Assembly (NCBI RefSeq): GCF_011170065.1
Contig: NZ_BLLH01000001.1
Span: forward strand, 62,001 to 126,000
Direction of reading: 5' to 3'
Length of the DNA stretch: 64,000 bases
Origin: Pseudolactococcus insecticola
Lineage (GTDB): Bacteria > Bacillota > Bacilli > Lactobacillales > Streptococcaceae
Below, one piece after another: positions 16,557 to 26,896 of this stretch. Both the position numbers and the translations under genes were made by a program. The notes beneath the pieces were generated by a model, which saw nothing but the letters and a program-made list of their open reading frames with translations, did not search any database and was not told where the DNA came from. Numbering within the stretch: position 1 is the stretch's first letter; every line of letters begins with the position of its first letter.

Positions 16557-17370
16557 TTATTCACAAAAACCACGTCGTAACCGCAGCAAGAAGCCACGTT
16601 ATGATCGGATTATCTTTGTTTTACTGATTTTGATTGTGCTGATTCTTGGTGGTGTTTTTCTGGGACGGGCACTGACAAAAGATAAGTCTGCACAGGCTAC
16701 AAAAACAGTGGGGACAAGTCTAACGACGCCTCAAAAAGCAAAGTCGTCAGAAGTCAAATCGTCATCTACCAAGAGTAAAAAAAGTCAAAAAGCAAGTGGG
16801 CTGCCTGACAGTAAATCGTCAGACTGGCAGTTGGTTTTGGTTAATCGCACACACATCAAAGAGGAGATGAATCCTGATTTGACGCAGATTGGCAGCATCT
16901 ATGTTGACTCACGGATTGCGAAAAATGTGACGCAGTTCTTAGCGGCAGCTCAGGCGATTGATCCGTCAGAACACTTGATTTCAGGCTATCGCAGTGTGGC
17001 CTATCAGAAGCAGCTTTTTCAGCAGTATGTGGATCAGGAGATTGCGGCGGGCAATGCGACGACGCAGGCTGAGGCGGAAAAAATCGTCAAAACGTATTCG
17101 CAGCCGGCTGGTGCGTCTGAGCACGAAACGGGGCTTGCCATAGATATGAGTACGGTGGATAGTCTGAATGAAAGTGACCCGAGTGTCGTTAGTCAGCTTG
17201 AAAAAATCGCGCCTGACTATGGCTTTGTATTGCGCTTTCCAAAAGGTAAGAGTGCAAGCACGGGCGTTGACTATGAAGACTGGCACTGGCGCTATGTCGG
17301 TGTTGCAAATGCCAAGTATATGACGGCGCACAAGCTGACGCTGGAAGAATATCTGGCGCTGCTTGGCTGA
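16546..17370 (+). CDS. Membrane-anchored D-alanyl-D-alanine carboxypeptidase (VanY/LdcB, M15B)
   Basis: This 274-residue protein has a positively charged head, one transmembrane helix (about residues 22-42), a Ser/Lys-rich linker (50-90) and an extracellular M15B peptidase domain. Zinc and substrate motifs are visible: SGYRS, the SEHETGLAIDMS segment (zinc His and Asp), and DWHWRY near the C-terminus. It should trim terminal D-Ala from peptidoglycan stem peptides, acting as a D,D- or L,D-carboxypeptidase. The start codon lies inside the end of the phosphatase gene, so the two are coupled. Confidence 0.88.
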   Translation: MPSDYSQKPRRNRSKKPRYDRIIFVLLILIVLILGGVFLGRALTKDKSAQATKTVGTSLTTPQKAKSSEVKSSSTKSKKSQKASGLPDSKSSDWQLVLVNRTHIKEEMNPDLTQIGSIYVDSRIAKNVTQFLAAAQAIDPSEHLISGYRSVAYQKQLFQQYVDQEIAAGNATTQAEAEKIVKTYSQPAGASEHETGLAIDMSTVDSLNESDPSVVSQLEKIAPDYGFVLRFPKGKSASTGVDYEDWHWRYVGVANAKYMTAHKLTLEEYLALLG

Positions 17371-17417
17371 AATAGGTATCGTCGGACAAATAAGGAAAAG
17401 ACAAAGCTGGTAATTTG

Positions 17418-17426
17418 TGATAGAAT
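17418..17426 (+). promoter_or_regulatory. Extended -10 promoter of the small membrane protein
   Basis: TGATAGAAT is an extended -10 (TAGAAT at 17421-17426). The weak -35 candidate AAGACA (17398-17403) is 17 bases upstream. Confidence 0.5.
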
Positions 17427-17462
17427 AGCAGTAATAAGTAAGATAATATAGGAGTAACAGTC

Positions 17463-17873
17463 ATGTTTTCAGGAAAACAGCCGACATTTGTCGTCTTGTC
17501 GAGCGTCGGTCTGCTGATTTATTCAGCTTGGCAGATGATTAACACTATTTTGCCAAATTTGCAGATTTTCAGGGTCGTCTATGATACGATTGCAAATGCC
17601 ATCAACGCTTTGCGTTTGCAATCAAGCATCTCAATGACCAATCTGCAGTTTCTGCTCTATGTGGTTGTGCTTGTCGCTTTTATCTTTCTTTTAGCGAAAT
17701 TTTGGAAGTTTGCGATTTATGCGCTCTTGTTCATCATTTTTATCCTGGTTTGTAACTTCGTTTATTTTGCTTGGGCAAATGGAGCCGCATCAACTGACTG
17801 GTTCATCTTTATCGTGATGGTAGTGAGCTCTATCAACGTTTTCCTGACGGCTAAAAGTCGCGGATTTATATAA
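17463..17873 (+). CDS. Small integral membrane protein of unknown function
   Basis: This 136-residue protein is made mostly of hydrophobic helices: about residues 9-30, 62-82, 83-104 and 110-128. It has no motif I recognise and few charged residues. TAGGAG precedes the ATG by about 9 bases. It sits alone between the carboxypeptidase and the heat-shock operon. The CIRCE hairpin 11 bases after its stop, with a T-run, doubles as its transcription terminator. No function is proposed. Confidence 0.7.
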   Translation: MFSGKQPTFVVLSSVGLLIYSAWQMINTILPNLQIFRVVYDTIANAINALRLQSSISMTNLQFLLYVVVLVAFIFLLAKFWKFAIYALLFIIFILVCNFVYFAWANGAASTDWFIFIVMVVSSINVFLTAKSRGFI

Positions 17874-17883
17874 AAAGTTAAAA

Positions 17884-17910
17884 TTAGCACTCGGAATATA
17901 CGAGTGCTAA
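17884..17910. promoter_or_regulatory. CIRCE operator 1 (upstream of the hrcA promoter), also a terminator
   Basis: TTAGCACTC-N9-GAGTGCTAA is a perfect match to the CIRCE element bound by HrcA. It lies 18 bases upstream of the -35 box. It is followed by seven T residues (17911-17917), so as RNA it is also a good intrinsic terminator for the gene at 17463. Confidence 0.97.
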
Positions 17911-17928
17911 TTTTTTTGCGCTTTTTCC

Positions 17929-17957
17929 TTGACAAGAAAAGCAGAAGGTTATATAAT
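17929..17957 (+). promoter_or_regulatory. Vegetative promoter of hrcA-grpE-dnaK
   Basis: TTGACA (17929-17934), a 17-base spacer and TATAAT (17952-17957) give a full consensus sigma-A promoter. It is flanked on both sides by CIRCE operators, fitting repression by HrcA and induction by heat. Confidence 0.95.
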
Positions 17958-17968
17958 AATAAATGTAG

Positions 17969-17995
17969 TTAGCAGTCGCTGTGTAAGAGTGCTAA
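17969..17995. promoter_or_regulatory. CIRCE operator 2 (in the transcribed leader)
   Basis: TTAGCAGTC-N9-GAGTGCTAA matches CIRCE except for G instead of C at the seventh base of the left arm. It starts 11 bases after the -10 box, overlapping or just behind the transcription start. Confidence 0.93.
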
Positions 17996-18022
17996 TCTCA
18001 CAAGTCAAATGAGGTGATAAAC

Positions 18023-19072
18023 GTGATAACAAAGCGGCAACAGCAAATTCTCAACCTAATCGTGTCGCTTTACACGCAAAATCACAAGGCGATCGGATCT
18101 AAAGCGCTCATGGCCTCAATCAAGGCATCTAGTGCGACAATCAGAAATGACATGAAACATTTGGAAGAGCTTGGCTTCATCCAAAAAGAGCATACGTCAT
18201 CTGGTCGCGTGCCTAGCGTTACGGGCTATAAGTATTTTGTTGAAAACTTTCTGAAACCAGGTAAACTCGATGAAAATGAGATTTATCAGGTGATGAAAAA
18301 TTTTGATGGTGAGTTTTATAGGCTTGATGTACTTTATCAGCAAGCGGCGCGGACTTTGGCTGATTTGACAGGTTATTCGGGCTTTGTGCTCAATGTATCC
18401 TTAAAAAATCAGGTCTTGTCAAAGTTTGACATTGTGCAGCTTGATAGTCACTCAGCAATGGTCGTGATGACCATGGATACAGGACTTGTCAAGACGACTC
18501 AGTTCGTTTTGCCACGGTCAATGACCTTGGATGATCTGACGACCTTTAAATTCATCTCTGATGAGCGTTTGGTCGGCAAAAAAATACTTGACGTGCATTA
18601 TTCACTTCTGACGGAGATTCCGCAAGTCGCACAAAAATACTTTGTTGTGACGACAGATGTCTTACAGCTATTTGACCATGTGTTTGCTGACTTGTTTGAA
18701 GAAAACTTGATTTCAGCGGGGCGTCAAAATCTTCTTGGCTACTCTGATGATGTCGTGTCCTTATACAAGATTTTGATGGACGATAAAGCAATTATTCATG
18801 AGATTCGGGATATGGTGTCTGACGATGCGCTGAGAAGTGTCAAGTTTGATTCAGAGTTGACAGAAAATCATCAGATTACAAAAAACATTACTCTGATGAC
18901 GCAACAGTTTGTCGTGCCTTATCGTGGACTCGGAACGCTTGCGCTCATGGGGCCAGTCGATCTCAACTATCAAAAAGTCGTCTCGACCATGGACTTGATT
19001 GCCAAAATCCTGACCATGAAACTGAGTGATTACTACCGTTATCTTGACGGTAACCATTATGAAATGATTTAA
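18023..19072 (+). CDS. hrcA: Heat-inducible transcription repressor HrcA
   Basis: This 349-residue repressor binds the CIRCE operators found just upstream and so controls its own operon. The N-terminal winged helix (about 1-80) reads TKRQQQILNLIVSLYTQNHKAIGSKAL and SSATIRNDMKHLEELGFI, then the SSGRVPSVTGYKYFV motif typical of HrcA. The remaining part is a GAF-like dimerisation domain. I choose the GTG at 18023 because GAGGTG (18011-18016) is well spaced for it, although a GTG at 18014 is in frame. HrcA activity is known to depend on GroEL in Bacillus. groESL is not in this window. Confidence 0.96.
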   Translation: MITKRQQQILNLIVSLYTQNHKAIGSKALMASIKASSATIRNDMKHLEELGFIQKEHTSSGRVPSVTGYKYFVENFLKPGKLDENEIYQVMKNFDGEFYRLDVLYQQAARTLADLTGYSGFVLNVSLKNQVLSKFDIVQLDSHSAMVVMTMDTGLVKTTQFVLPRSMTLDDLTTFKFISDERLVGKKILDVHYSLLTEIPQVAQKYFVVTTDVLQLFDHVFADLFEENLISAGRQNLLGYSDDVVSLYKILMDDKAIIHEIRDMVSDDALRSVKFDSELTENHQITKNITLMTQQFVVPYRGLGTLALMGPVDLNYQKVVSTMDLIAKILTMKLSDYYRYLDGNHYEMI

Positions 19073-19087
19073 GAAAAAGGAGCAAAT

Positions 19088-19642
19088 ATGTCTAAGAAAA
19101 AAGATAATAATGAAGAAACACTTGAGCAAGAATTGGACCAGGAACTTGAAAACGAGCTTGAAAATGAAGAAGTGCTAGAAGATATTGTCGATGAAGAAAT
19201 CGATGAACTTGCGCAGCTTCAAGAAAAGCTTGACGACATGGAAAACAATTACTTGCGTGCCAATGCTGAGATGCAAAATATCCAACGTCGCAGCAATGAA
19301 GAACGTCAGACCTTGCAAAAATATCGCTCACAAGATTTGGCGAAAAAAATCTTGCCAAGTCTTGACAACTTAGAACGTGCCCTTGCGGTTGAAGGCTTGT
19401 CAGATGATGTTAAAAAAGGTCTTGAGATGACGCAGGAAAGCCTGCTTAACGCCCTCAAAGAAGAAGGCGTGACAGAAGTTGAGATTGTGGTCAATGAAAC
19501 TAAAATGGATCACAACTATCACATGGCGATTCAAACGGTTGAAAGTGATGCAGAAGCTGACACCATCACGCAAGTCTTCCAAAAAGGCTATGTCTTGCAT
19601 GACCGCATCTTGCGACCTGCTATGGTTGTTGTGGCACAGTAA
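19088..19642 (+). CDS. grpE: Nucleotide exchange factor GrpE
   Basis: This 184-residue cochaperone releases ADP from DnaK. It has a very acidic N-terminal tail (residues 1-45), a long coiled coil ([29 protein letters not shown]) and the C-terminal beta domain ending [11 protein letters not shown], with the family motif [22 protein letters not shown] precedes the ATG, 15 bases after hrcA. It is the second gene of the CIRCE-controlled operon. Confidence 0.97.
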   Translation: MSKKKDNNEETLEQELDQELENELENEEVLEDIVDEEIDELAQLQEKLDDMENNYLRANAEMQNIQRRSNEERQTLQKYRSQDLAKKILPSLDNLERALAVEGLSDDVKKGLEMTQESLLNALKEEGVTEVEIVVNETKMDHNYHMAIQTVESDAEADTITQVFQKGYVLHDRILRPAMVVVAQ

Positions 19643-19657
19643 AAAAACAAAAAATAT

Positions 19658-19686
19658 TGACCGAGATGTCGTTAAACTAATAATAT
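19658..19686 (+). promoter_or_regulatory. Possible internal promoter before dnaK
   Basis: TTGACC (19658-19663) and TAATAT (19681-19686) are 17 bases apart in the 94-base grpE-dnaK gap. A small GCGC-GAA-GCGC hairpin follows at 19699-19709. The match is moderate and no CIRCE is nearby. Confidence 0.4.
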
Positions 19687-19730
19687 AACTCAAAAAAAGC
19701 GCGAAGCGCAAATAAAATAAAAGAAGGTAA

Positions 19731-21560
<1,830 letters not shown>

Positions 21561-21570
21561 GTCTTGATAG

Positions 21571-21601
21571 AAAACAGATTTTTTCGGAAATCTGTTTTTT
21601 T
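21571..21601 (+). terminator. Intrinsic terminator of the hrcA-grpE-dnaK operon
   Basis: AAACAGATTT (21572-21581) pairs with AAATCTGTTT (21588-21597) and continues into T residues to 21601. Confidence 0.92.
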
Positions 21602-21677
21602 ATGCTGTCATCAAATTGTCAAATCCAGGGCTTTTCGGGTAATGAGTCAATATGACGAGAGAATGAAAAGAAGATTA

Positions 21678-21686
21678 TGATATAAT
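21678..21686 (+). promoter_or_regulatory. Extended -10 promoter of the ABC exporter genes
   Basis: TGATATAAT is an extended -10 (TATAAT at 21681-21686), 29 bases before the ATG. No good -35 is seen. Confidence 0.65.
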
Positions 21687-21715
21687 AAACATATGTCTAA
21701 AAAGAGGTATGAAAT

Positions 21716-22615
21716 ATGTTAGAAATCAAAACGGTCAGCAAGCGATTTGGTGATAAATTAGCGGTTGACGCATTGGATATGACTGTTGAAAATGGCAGTA
21801 TCATGGGATTGATTGGGCAAAATGGTGCAGGAAAGACAACAACTTTTCGGATGATTTTGGACTTTATCAAGGCTGATCAAGGTCATATCAGCTGGAATGG
21901 TGCTAAAATCACACAAGATGTCAAGCAAAAAATCGGTTTTTTGCCAGAAGAACGGGGTCTTTATCAGAAATTAACGGTCGAAGAACAGGTTCTGTATTTT
22001 GCCGAGTTACATGGCATGAAGCGTGGCAATGCAAGGCTTGCGCTCAATCAGTGGATGAAGCGGCTCGAGGTTGTTGGAAACATCACGGACAAAGTACAGA
22101 CCTTATCAAAAGGCAATGCGCAAAAAATTCAATTCATCTCAACGTTAGTACACCAACCTGAGCTACTGATCCTTGATGAGCCTTTTACTGGTCTTGATCC
22201 TGTTAATACAGAGATGCTTATGACGGAAATCAGGCAGTTTCGTACAAACGGTGCTGCAATCATCTTTTCTAGCCATAACATGAGCGGTGTTGAGGCGCTT
22301 TCTGACAATCTGACCATGCTCAAAAATGGCAAGACGATTTTACAAGGCAGTGTTGACGGCATTCGTGAAAGTTTTGGACGTACGCAGATTTATCTGGAAA
22401 CATCTGTTTCTGACGACATTTTACAGGCTTTTGACGGTGTCATATCGCTTGTTCCACAGGGAAAGGGGCGGCTTTTGCACCTATCCGACGAAAGCTTTGG
22501 CAGGGATATTTTTCAAAAGCTCTATGAGATGGATGGTGGCTATATGCCTGCTTTTGTGCAGGCACCGCCCACGCTTGACGAGATTTTCCGTAAGGAGGTA
22601 GCAAGCCATGACTAA
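21716..22615 (+). CDS. ABC transporter ATP-binding protein (YhaQ/NatA-like)
   Basis: This 299-residue ATPase has Walker A GQNGAGKTT (34-42), a degenerate signature LSKGNAQKIQ (about 134-143), Walker B LLILDEPFTGLDP, and the switch His in FSSHNMSGVE. The C-terminal extension after about residue 220 is the type seen in NatA/YhaQ exporters. It overlaps the permease gene by 8 bases and so forms one transporter with it. The family exports sodium or unknown hydrophobic compounds; the substrate here cannot be told. Confidence 0.9.
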   Translation: MLEIKTVSKRFGDKLAVDALDMTVENGSIMGLIGQNGAGKTTTFRMILDFIKADQGHISWNGAKITQDVKQKIGFLPEERGLYQKLTVEEQVLYFAELHGMKRGNARLALNQWMKRLEVVGNITDKVQTLSKGNAQKIQFISTLVHQPELLILDEPFTGLDPVNTEMLMTEIRQFRTNGAAIIFSSHNMSGVEALSDNLTMLKNGKTILQGSVDGIRESFGRTQIYLETSVSDDILQAFDGVISLVPQGKGRLLHLSDESFGRDIFQKLYEMDGGYMPAFVQAPPTLDEIFRKEVASHD

Positions 22616-23846
22616 TCAGATCAAACTCGTTGCAGCACAGGTTTACCGCACCAGAATCAAAACATTTGGCTTTTGGGCAATGGTGGTGTCGCCTTTGATA
22701 GTACCATTTTTGGGGATTTTGATCAGCATGATTGTTGCAACGGCTGATAAAAATGATGATCCTGCCAAACTTGCCGTGGTCAGCCAACCGCAGATTGCCC
22801 AAGTTTTGAAAACTGGAAAAGTCCTATCTGATACGACAATTTCACAAGCCACAAGCATTACTCAAGCCAAAAAAAGTCTGAATTCAGGCAAGATTGACGG
22901 TTATCTGACGGCTAAAAATGGTGCTTATACCCTGGTTACCGCAGCAAAAACAACGGTGAAATTTGATGAGACGACGTTGCGCAACGTCTTGACGCAAATA
23001 GAGCTGTCTGATAGGGCGAAAAAGCTTAATCTGACGGCAAAAAACATTGCAGATTTGCTGCGTCAGGCAACGCTCAGCATGAAAACGCAGTCGGCTCACG
23101 GCGAAACCTCAGGTGGCGATGCTAAAAATACCGCTAACCATGTCCTATCTATGGCGATCGGCATCATTATCTTCATGTTTGTATCGCTCTATGTCGGGAT
23201 GATGTCGCAAGAAATCGCAAACGAAAAGTCCAATCGTATCATGGAAATGCTGCTTGCTGCGACATCAGCAAAGACTCAGTTTCGTGGGAAAATCTATGGT
23301 ATTTTAGCGCTTGTGCTGACGCAAGTCCTGATTTATCTGATTGCAATTGCGGGAATTATCTTGCTTGCTGGTCAAAATGATACGGTCAAATTAGTGCTTG
23401 GCATGGTAAAAGGCATTGATCTGAGCTTTGTCGCAATCGCATTTGTCATGATTGTGACGGGGGTTTTTGGCTATCTCATCTTGTCTGCCATTGTCGCATC
23501 ACTTGTCAACGATCAAAGTCAGGTCCAGCAGGCCGCACAGCCTGTCATGTATCTGTCCTTGATTGGTTATATTGCAAGCTTTCTCGTTTCCAGTGCACCA
23601 GGCAACAAGGCCATCAGCGTGCTGAGTTATGTGCCATTTATCTCGCCCACGCTCATGCCTAGCCGCCTAGCCATCCAGTATGCGACTACCACCCAGGCGC
23701 TGATTGCAGTTGTTTTGCAGATTGCGGGTGTGATTGTCGTCTTCATCTTTGGTGAAAAGCTTTACGCGAGAAATGTGTTGAGTTATTCTGATGAAAAAAT
23801 CATTAGGCAGTTGGTGAAAAATCTAAAAAATCTCAAACGTGGTTAA
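22608..23846 (+). CDS. ABC-2 type permease (YhaP/NatB-like)
   Basis: This 412-residue membrane protein has one N-terminal helix (about residues 20-43), an extracellular loop of roughly 130 residues, and a block of five or more helices in the second half. The motif SQEIANEKSNRIMEMLLAATSA before the helix bundle is the hallmark of NatB/YhaP-type permeases, where it contacts the ATPase. AAGGAGG (about 22592-22598) precedes the ATG. With the upstream ATPase it should make a complete exporter of two half pairs. Confidence 0.9.
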   Translation: MTNQIKLVAAQVYRTRIKTFGFWAMVVSPLIVPFLGILISMIVATADKNDDPAKLAVVSQPQIAQVLKTGKVLSDTTISQATSITQAKKSLNSGKIDGYLTAKNGAYTLVTAAKTTVKFDETTLRNVLTQIELSDRAKKLNLTAKNIADLLRQATLSMKTQSAHGETSGGDAKNTANHVLSMAIGIIIFMFVSLYVGMMSQEIANEKSNRIMEMLLAATSAKTQFRGKIYGILALVLTQVLIYLIAIAGIILLAGQNDTVKLVLGMVKGIDLSFVAIAFVMIVTGVFGYLILSAIVASLVNDQSQVQQAAQPVMYLSLIGYIASFLVSSAPGNKAISVLSYVPFISPTLMPSRLAIQYATTTQALIAVVLQIAGVIVVFIFGEKLYARNVLSYSDEKIIRQLVKNLKNLKRG

Positions 23847-23858
23847 TTTGATATAAGC

Positions 23859-23901
23859 AAAATCCTCGATTTTTACGTATGTAAAAGTAGGAGGATTTTT
23901 T
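23859..23901 (+). promoter_or_regulatory. Hairpin that terminates yhaP-like transcription and sequesters the comEA ribosome binding site
   Basis: AAAATCCTC (23859-23867) pairs with GAGGATTTT (23891-23899), and inside it TTTTAC (23871-23876) pairs with GTAAAA (23881-23886) around a GTAT loop. Six T residues end the structure (23896-23901). The 3' arm contains the AGGAGG ribosome binding site (23889-23894) of comEA. Read-through RNA would therefore either be terminated or keep comEA translation closed. Confidence 0.75.
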
Positions 23902-24567
23902 ATGTTGCAAGAAAAAATTCGGGAACACATGAAACTCATAGTTGGTGCTGGTATAGTAGTCTTAGTAGTTGTCATTTTCGGTGTGACACATCTGATGGGA
24001 GCATCAAGTAATACGCCTGCTTCTGACGCACAGCCACTGGTTGCAGCGCAAAATCTGACAGTTACTGCGTCAGAAAGTTCAGGTAAAACGCAAAGTTCTG
24101 ATAAGGAAACTACGTCAGACTTTCTGATCGTAGACGTTAAAGGTGCGGTCAAAAATCCTAACGTTTACCAAGTCAAAGCTGGTGCAAGGGTGAATGACGC
24201 TATTTTACAGGCAGGTGGGCTGACTGCACAGGCGGACGCAAAGTCGGTCAATCTCGCCCAAAAAGTGACAGATGAAATGGTAGTCTACGTGGCGGCACAA
24301 GGCGAAGTCGGACTGGCGCAAGCAAATGTCACATCACCTGCAAATGCGACTGGGACAAGCGCAGGTGCGTCAGAAAAAGTTAATCTGAACACGGCAGATC
24401 TGACGCAGCTTCAAACGCTGAGTGGGATTGGCGCTAAAAAAGCGCAGGATATCATTGATTACCGCGAGCAAAACGGTAATTTCAAGGCCATAGAGGACCT
24501 GAGCCAAGTGTCAGGTTTCGGGGAGAAGACGCTTGAAAAACTTAAAGAGTCGATTACCGTGGACTAA
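23902..24567 (+). CDS. comEA: Competence protein ComEA (DNA receptor)
   Basis: This 221-residue protein has an N-terminal transmembrane helix (about residues 11-31), a Ser/Thr-rich linker, an SLBB domain (about 74-130, starting VDVKGAVKNPNVYQVKAGARVNDAI) and a C-terminal helix-hairpin-helix pair (NLNTADLTQLQTLSGIGAKKAQDIIDYR, then FGEKTLEKLK). ComEA binds incoming double-stranded DNA at the cell surface during transformation. Its ribosome binding site lies inside a stable hairpin. It is followed by comEC, with overlapping or abutting frames. No ComX-type promoter box is obvious upstream. Confidence 0.95.
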   Translation: MLQEKIREHMKLIVGAGIVVLVVVIFGVTHLMGASSNTPASDAQPLVAAQNLTVTASESSGKTQSSDKETTSDFLIVDVKGAVKNPNVYQVKAGARVNDAILQAGGLTAQADAKSVNLAQKVTDEMVVYVAAQGEVGLAQANVTSPANATGTSAGASEKVNLNTADLTQLQTLSGIGAKKAQDIIDYREQNGNFKAIEDLSQVSGFGEKTLEKLKESITVD

Positions 24568-26791
24568 TGTGGCTGTGCGCCCAATCTACATCGCCTATTT
24601 TTCGGTACTAGTCTATCTGAGTATCTGGCGTTTTAGCTGGCTAATGGTAGCCTATCTAGGTGTGTCGTTTGTGATATTTATGACGAAAAACACACGGCAA
24701 GCAGTTTTGAAACTAGGAATTATTTTGCTGGTTTTCGCAAGTATTTGTACCATATTAAAGAAAAAAGAAGAACGAGATTTTAATAGCGAGCCAACTGTCG
24801 CGCAGCTTACACCGATATTAGACACGATTACTGTTAATGGTGATTCGATTGGCTTTCGGGCGAGGTCAGCCGGTAAGACATATCAAGTCTATTATCAGGC
24901 ACCAACACAAGAGGTGCAGCTTTATTTTAAAAGTCTGAGCTCAAATGTCAATTTGAGCGTGGTTGCGACAACAGAAAAAGCAGCTACCCAACGAAATTTT
25001 AATGGTTTTGACTATCAAGCCTATCTTAAAACACAGTCGATTTACAGGGTTGCAACGATTCAATCAATCAAATCCATCACCGCGGGTAAGAATTTTGATT
25101 TACATGTGCTGCGACGACGTGCGATTTTGTTTTGTGAAAGTAACTTTCCTAAGCCAATGTCCGCCTATATGACAGGACTATTGTTTGGCTATCTTGGCAA
25201 GGATTTTGACGAAATGGGTAGTATTTATACGAGTCTTGGGATTATGCATTTATTTGCCTTGTCGGGCATGCAAGTTTCATTTTTTGTTGATTTTTTGCGA
25301 AAACTGCTTTTGCGCTCTGGAGTCAGACGGGATATTGTTGATGGGGTTCAGCTACCCTTTTCTATTTTATATGCTGGTCTGACAGGATTTTCAGTTTCAG
25401 TCATGCGTGCCTTGATTCAGAAACTCCTTGCGAATTTCGGCATCAAAAAATTGGATAATTTCAGCCTGACCTTGCTGATCTTGTTTTGTATCATGCCAAA
25501 ATTTTTGCTGACAACGGGCGGGACTTTATCGATTTTATTTGCCTTTGTCATCTCGATGTTTGGTGACCGGTTTGATCAGCTGCCTAAATATCAGCGTTTG
25601 ACAGTTGAAAGTCTTGTATTGTCAGTATCTGTTTTACCTATGTTATTACTGTATTTTCATACTTTTCAGCCCATGTCGCTTATCTTGACTTTTATTTTCA
25701 GTCTGATTTTTGACATGGTTTTGCTGCCAGGTCTATCACTTATTTTCTTATTGGCAATTCTTACAAATTTCAAGATCACACAGGTTAATATTGGTTTTCA
25801 ACTACTTGAAAGTCTGATCAAATTGACAGATAACTGGTTACACTATCCTTTGGTGCTGGGCAAACCACAAGCCATTGTATTCCTACTCATGCTTGTTCTG
25901 ACAGGTTTTCTGATCGATTTTTGGCGGTTTCGAAAATGGCGTTTACTTTTAATGACGCCATTACTCGCCTTATTTTTTATCACTAAAAATCCAGTCACAT
26001 CGAGCATCACCATGGTTGACATCGGACAGGGTGACAGCATCTTTTTGCAGGACAGGATTAATCGCCATACCATATTGATTGATACAGGTGGGCGTGTATC
26101 TTTTGGTAGTGAAGAGGCCTGGCGTGTGAGAAGCAGCACACCAAATGCGTCAAACACCTTGATTCCCTATCTGAAAAGTCAGGGTGTCGGTAGCATTGAT
26201 ACCCTTGTTATTACGCATACCGATGAGGATCATATGGGGGATTTACTTGCTGTGATTGATCAGATTAAGGTCAAAATAATTCTGACGAGTCCGGGTAGTC
26301 TGACGAATCCAAATTTTGTCAAGATTCTCAAGCAAACTGGCGCAAAAGTCCAGGTCGCGCAAGTCGGTCAGAAACTGGAAATATTTGATAGCTATTTGGA
26401 AGTTCTTTATCCATGGGCGCAAGGCGACGGTAAAAATAACGATTCAATCGTGCTATATGGTAATCTCTATCAGACCAAGTTTCTTTTCACAGGTGATTTG
26501 GAAAAAGAAGGCGAGGCAAGTCTACTCACACGCTATCCGAAACTCGACGTCGATGTGCTAAAAGCAGGTCACCACGGCTCGAAAACCTCCTCTTCTGATG
26601 CATTTATCAAAGCCATCACACCCAAAATTGGTCTGATTTCCTGTGGTATCAATAATCGCTATAAACACCCCAATGTCGAAACGCTGACAACATTTGACAA
26701 GTACAATGTTGTAACTTACAGAACCGACTTACAAGGGGCAATCAGATTTCAAAAACAGGGCAAGTCATGGCATATCGCAACGGTCAAGTAG
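24533..26791 (+). CDS. comEC: DNA uptake channel ComEC
   Basis: This polytopic protein of about 740-752 residues forms the membrane channel for single-stranded DNA during natural transformation. After several N-terminal helices and an OB-like extracellular region comes the Competence domain (GLLFGYLGKDFDEMGSIYTSLGIMHLFALSGMQVSFF). The C-terminal part is a metallo-beta-lactamase-like domain with VDIGQGDSIFLQ, THTDEDHMGD and AGHHGSKTSSS. The start is uncertain: TTG 24533 has a fair GGGGAGA ribosome binding site but lies inside comEA, while GTG 24569 directly follows the comEA stop and removes a non-hydrophobic head. The gene is intact, so competence is plausible if the late com genes exist elsewhere. 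Confidence 0.94.
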   Translation: MKNLKSRLPWTNVAVRPIYIAYFSVLVYLSIWRFSWLMVAYLGVSFVIFMTKNTRQAVLKLGIILLVFASICTILKKKEERDFNSEPTVAQLTPILDTITVNGDSIGFRARSAGKTYQVYYQAPTQEVQLYFKSLSSNVNLSVVATTEKAATQRNFNGFDYQAYLKTQSIYRVATIQSIKSITAGKNFDLHVLRRRAILFCESNFPKPMSAYMTGLLFGYLGKDFDEMGSIYTSLGIMHLFALSGMQVSFFVDFLRKLLLRSGVRRDIVDGVQLPFSILYAGLTGFSVSVMRALIQKLLANFGIKKLDNFSLTLLILFCIMPKFLLTTGGTLSILFAFVISMFGDRFDQLPKYQRLTVESLVLSVSVLPMLLLYFHTFQPMSLILTFIFSLIFDMVLLPGLSLIFLLAILTNFKITQVNIGFQLLESLIKLTDNWLHYPLVLGKPQAIVFLLMLVLTGFLIDFWRFRKWRLLLMTPLLALFFITKNPVTSSITMVDIGQGDSIFLQDRINRHTILIDTGGRVSFGSEEAWRVRSSTPNASNTLIPYLKSQGVGSIDTLVITHTDEDHMGDLLAVIDQIKVKIILTSPGSLTNPNFVKILKQTGAKVQVAQVGQKLEIFDSYLEVLYPWAQGDGKNNDSIVLYGNLYQTKFLFTGDLEKEGEASLLTRYPKLDVDVLKAGHHGSKTSSSDAFIKAITPKIGLISCGINNRYKHPNVETLTTFDKYNVVTYRTDLQGAIRFQKQGKSWHIATVK

Positions 26792-26823
26792 CAAGTTATC
26801 AAACAGATTTAGCCGTCAAAATG

Positions 26824-26832
26824 TGATATAAT
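26824..26832 (+). promoter_or_regulatory. Extended -10 promoter of the antiporter gene
   Basis: TGATATAAT is an extended -10 (TATAAT at 26827-26832). A dyad ATGACG-N7-CGTCAT (26842-26860) lies in the early leader, close to the expected start. Confidence 0.65.
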
Positions 26833-26841
26833 GAATAAATA

Positions 26842-26860
26842 ATGACGCTTTAGCCGTCAT
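26842..26860. repeat. Dyad in the antiporter leader
   Basis: ATGACG (26842-26847) and CGTCAT (26855-26860) are perfect arms with a 7-base spacer. The octamer AGCCGTCA inside the right arm is also present upstream of the -10 box at 26811-26818. It could be an operator, or a small RNA hairpin; no T-run follows. Confidence 0.4.
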
Positions 26861-26896
26861 ACACTATGAGTTATATCAAATAGAAATGAGGTCGTC

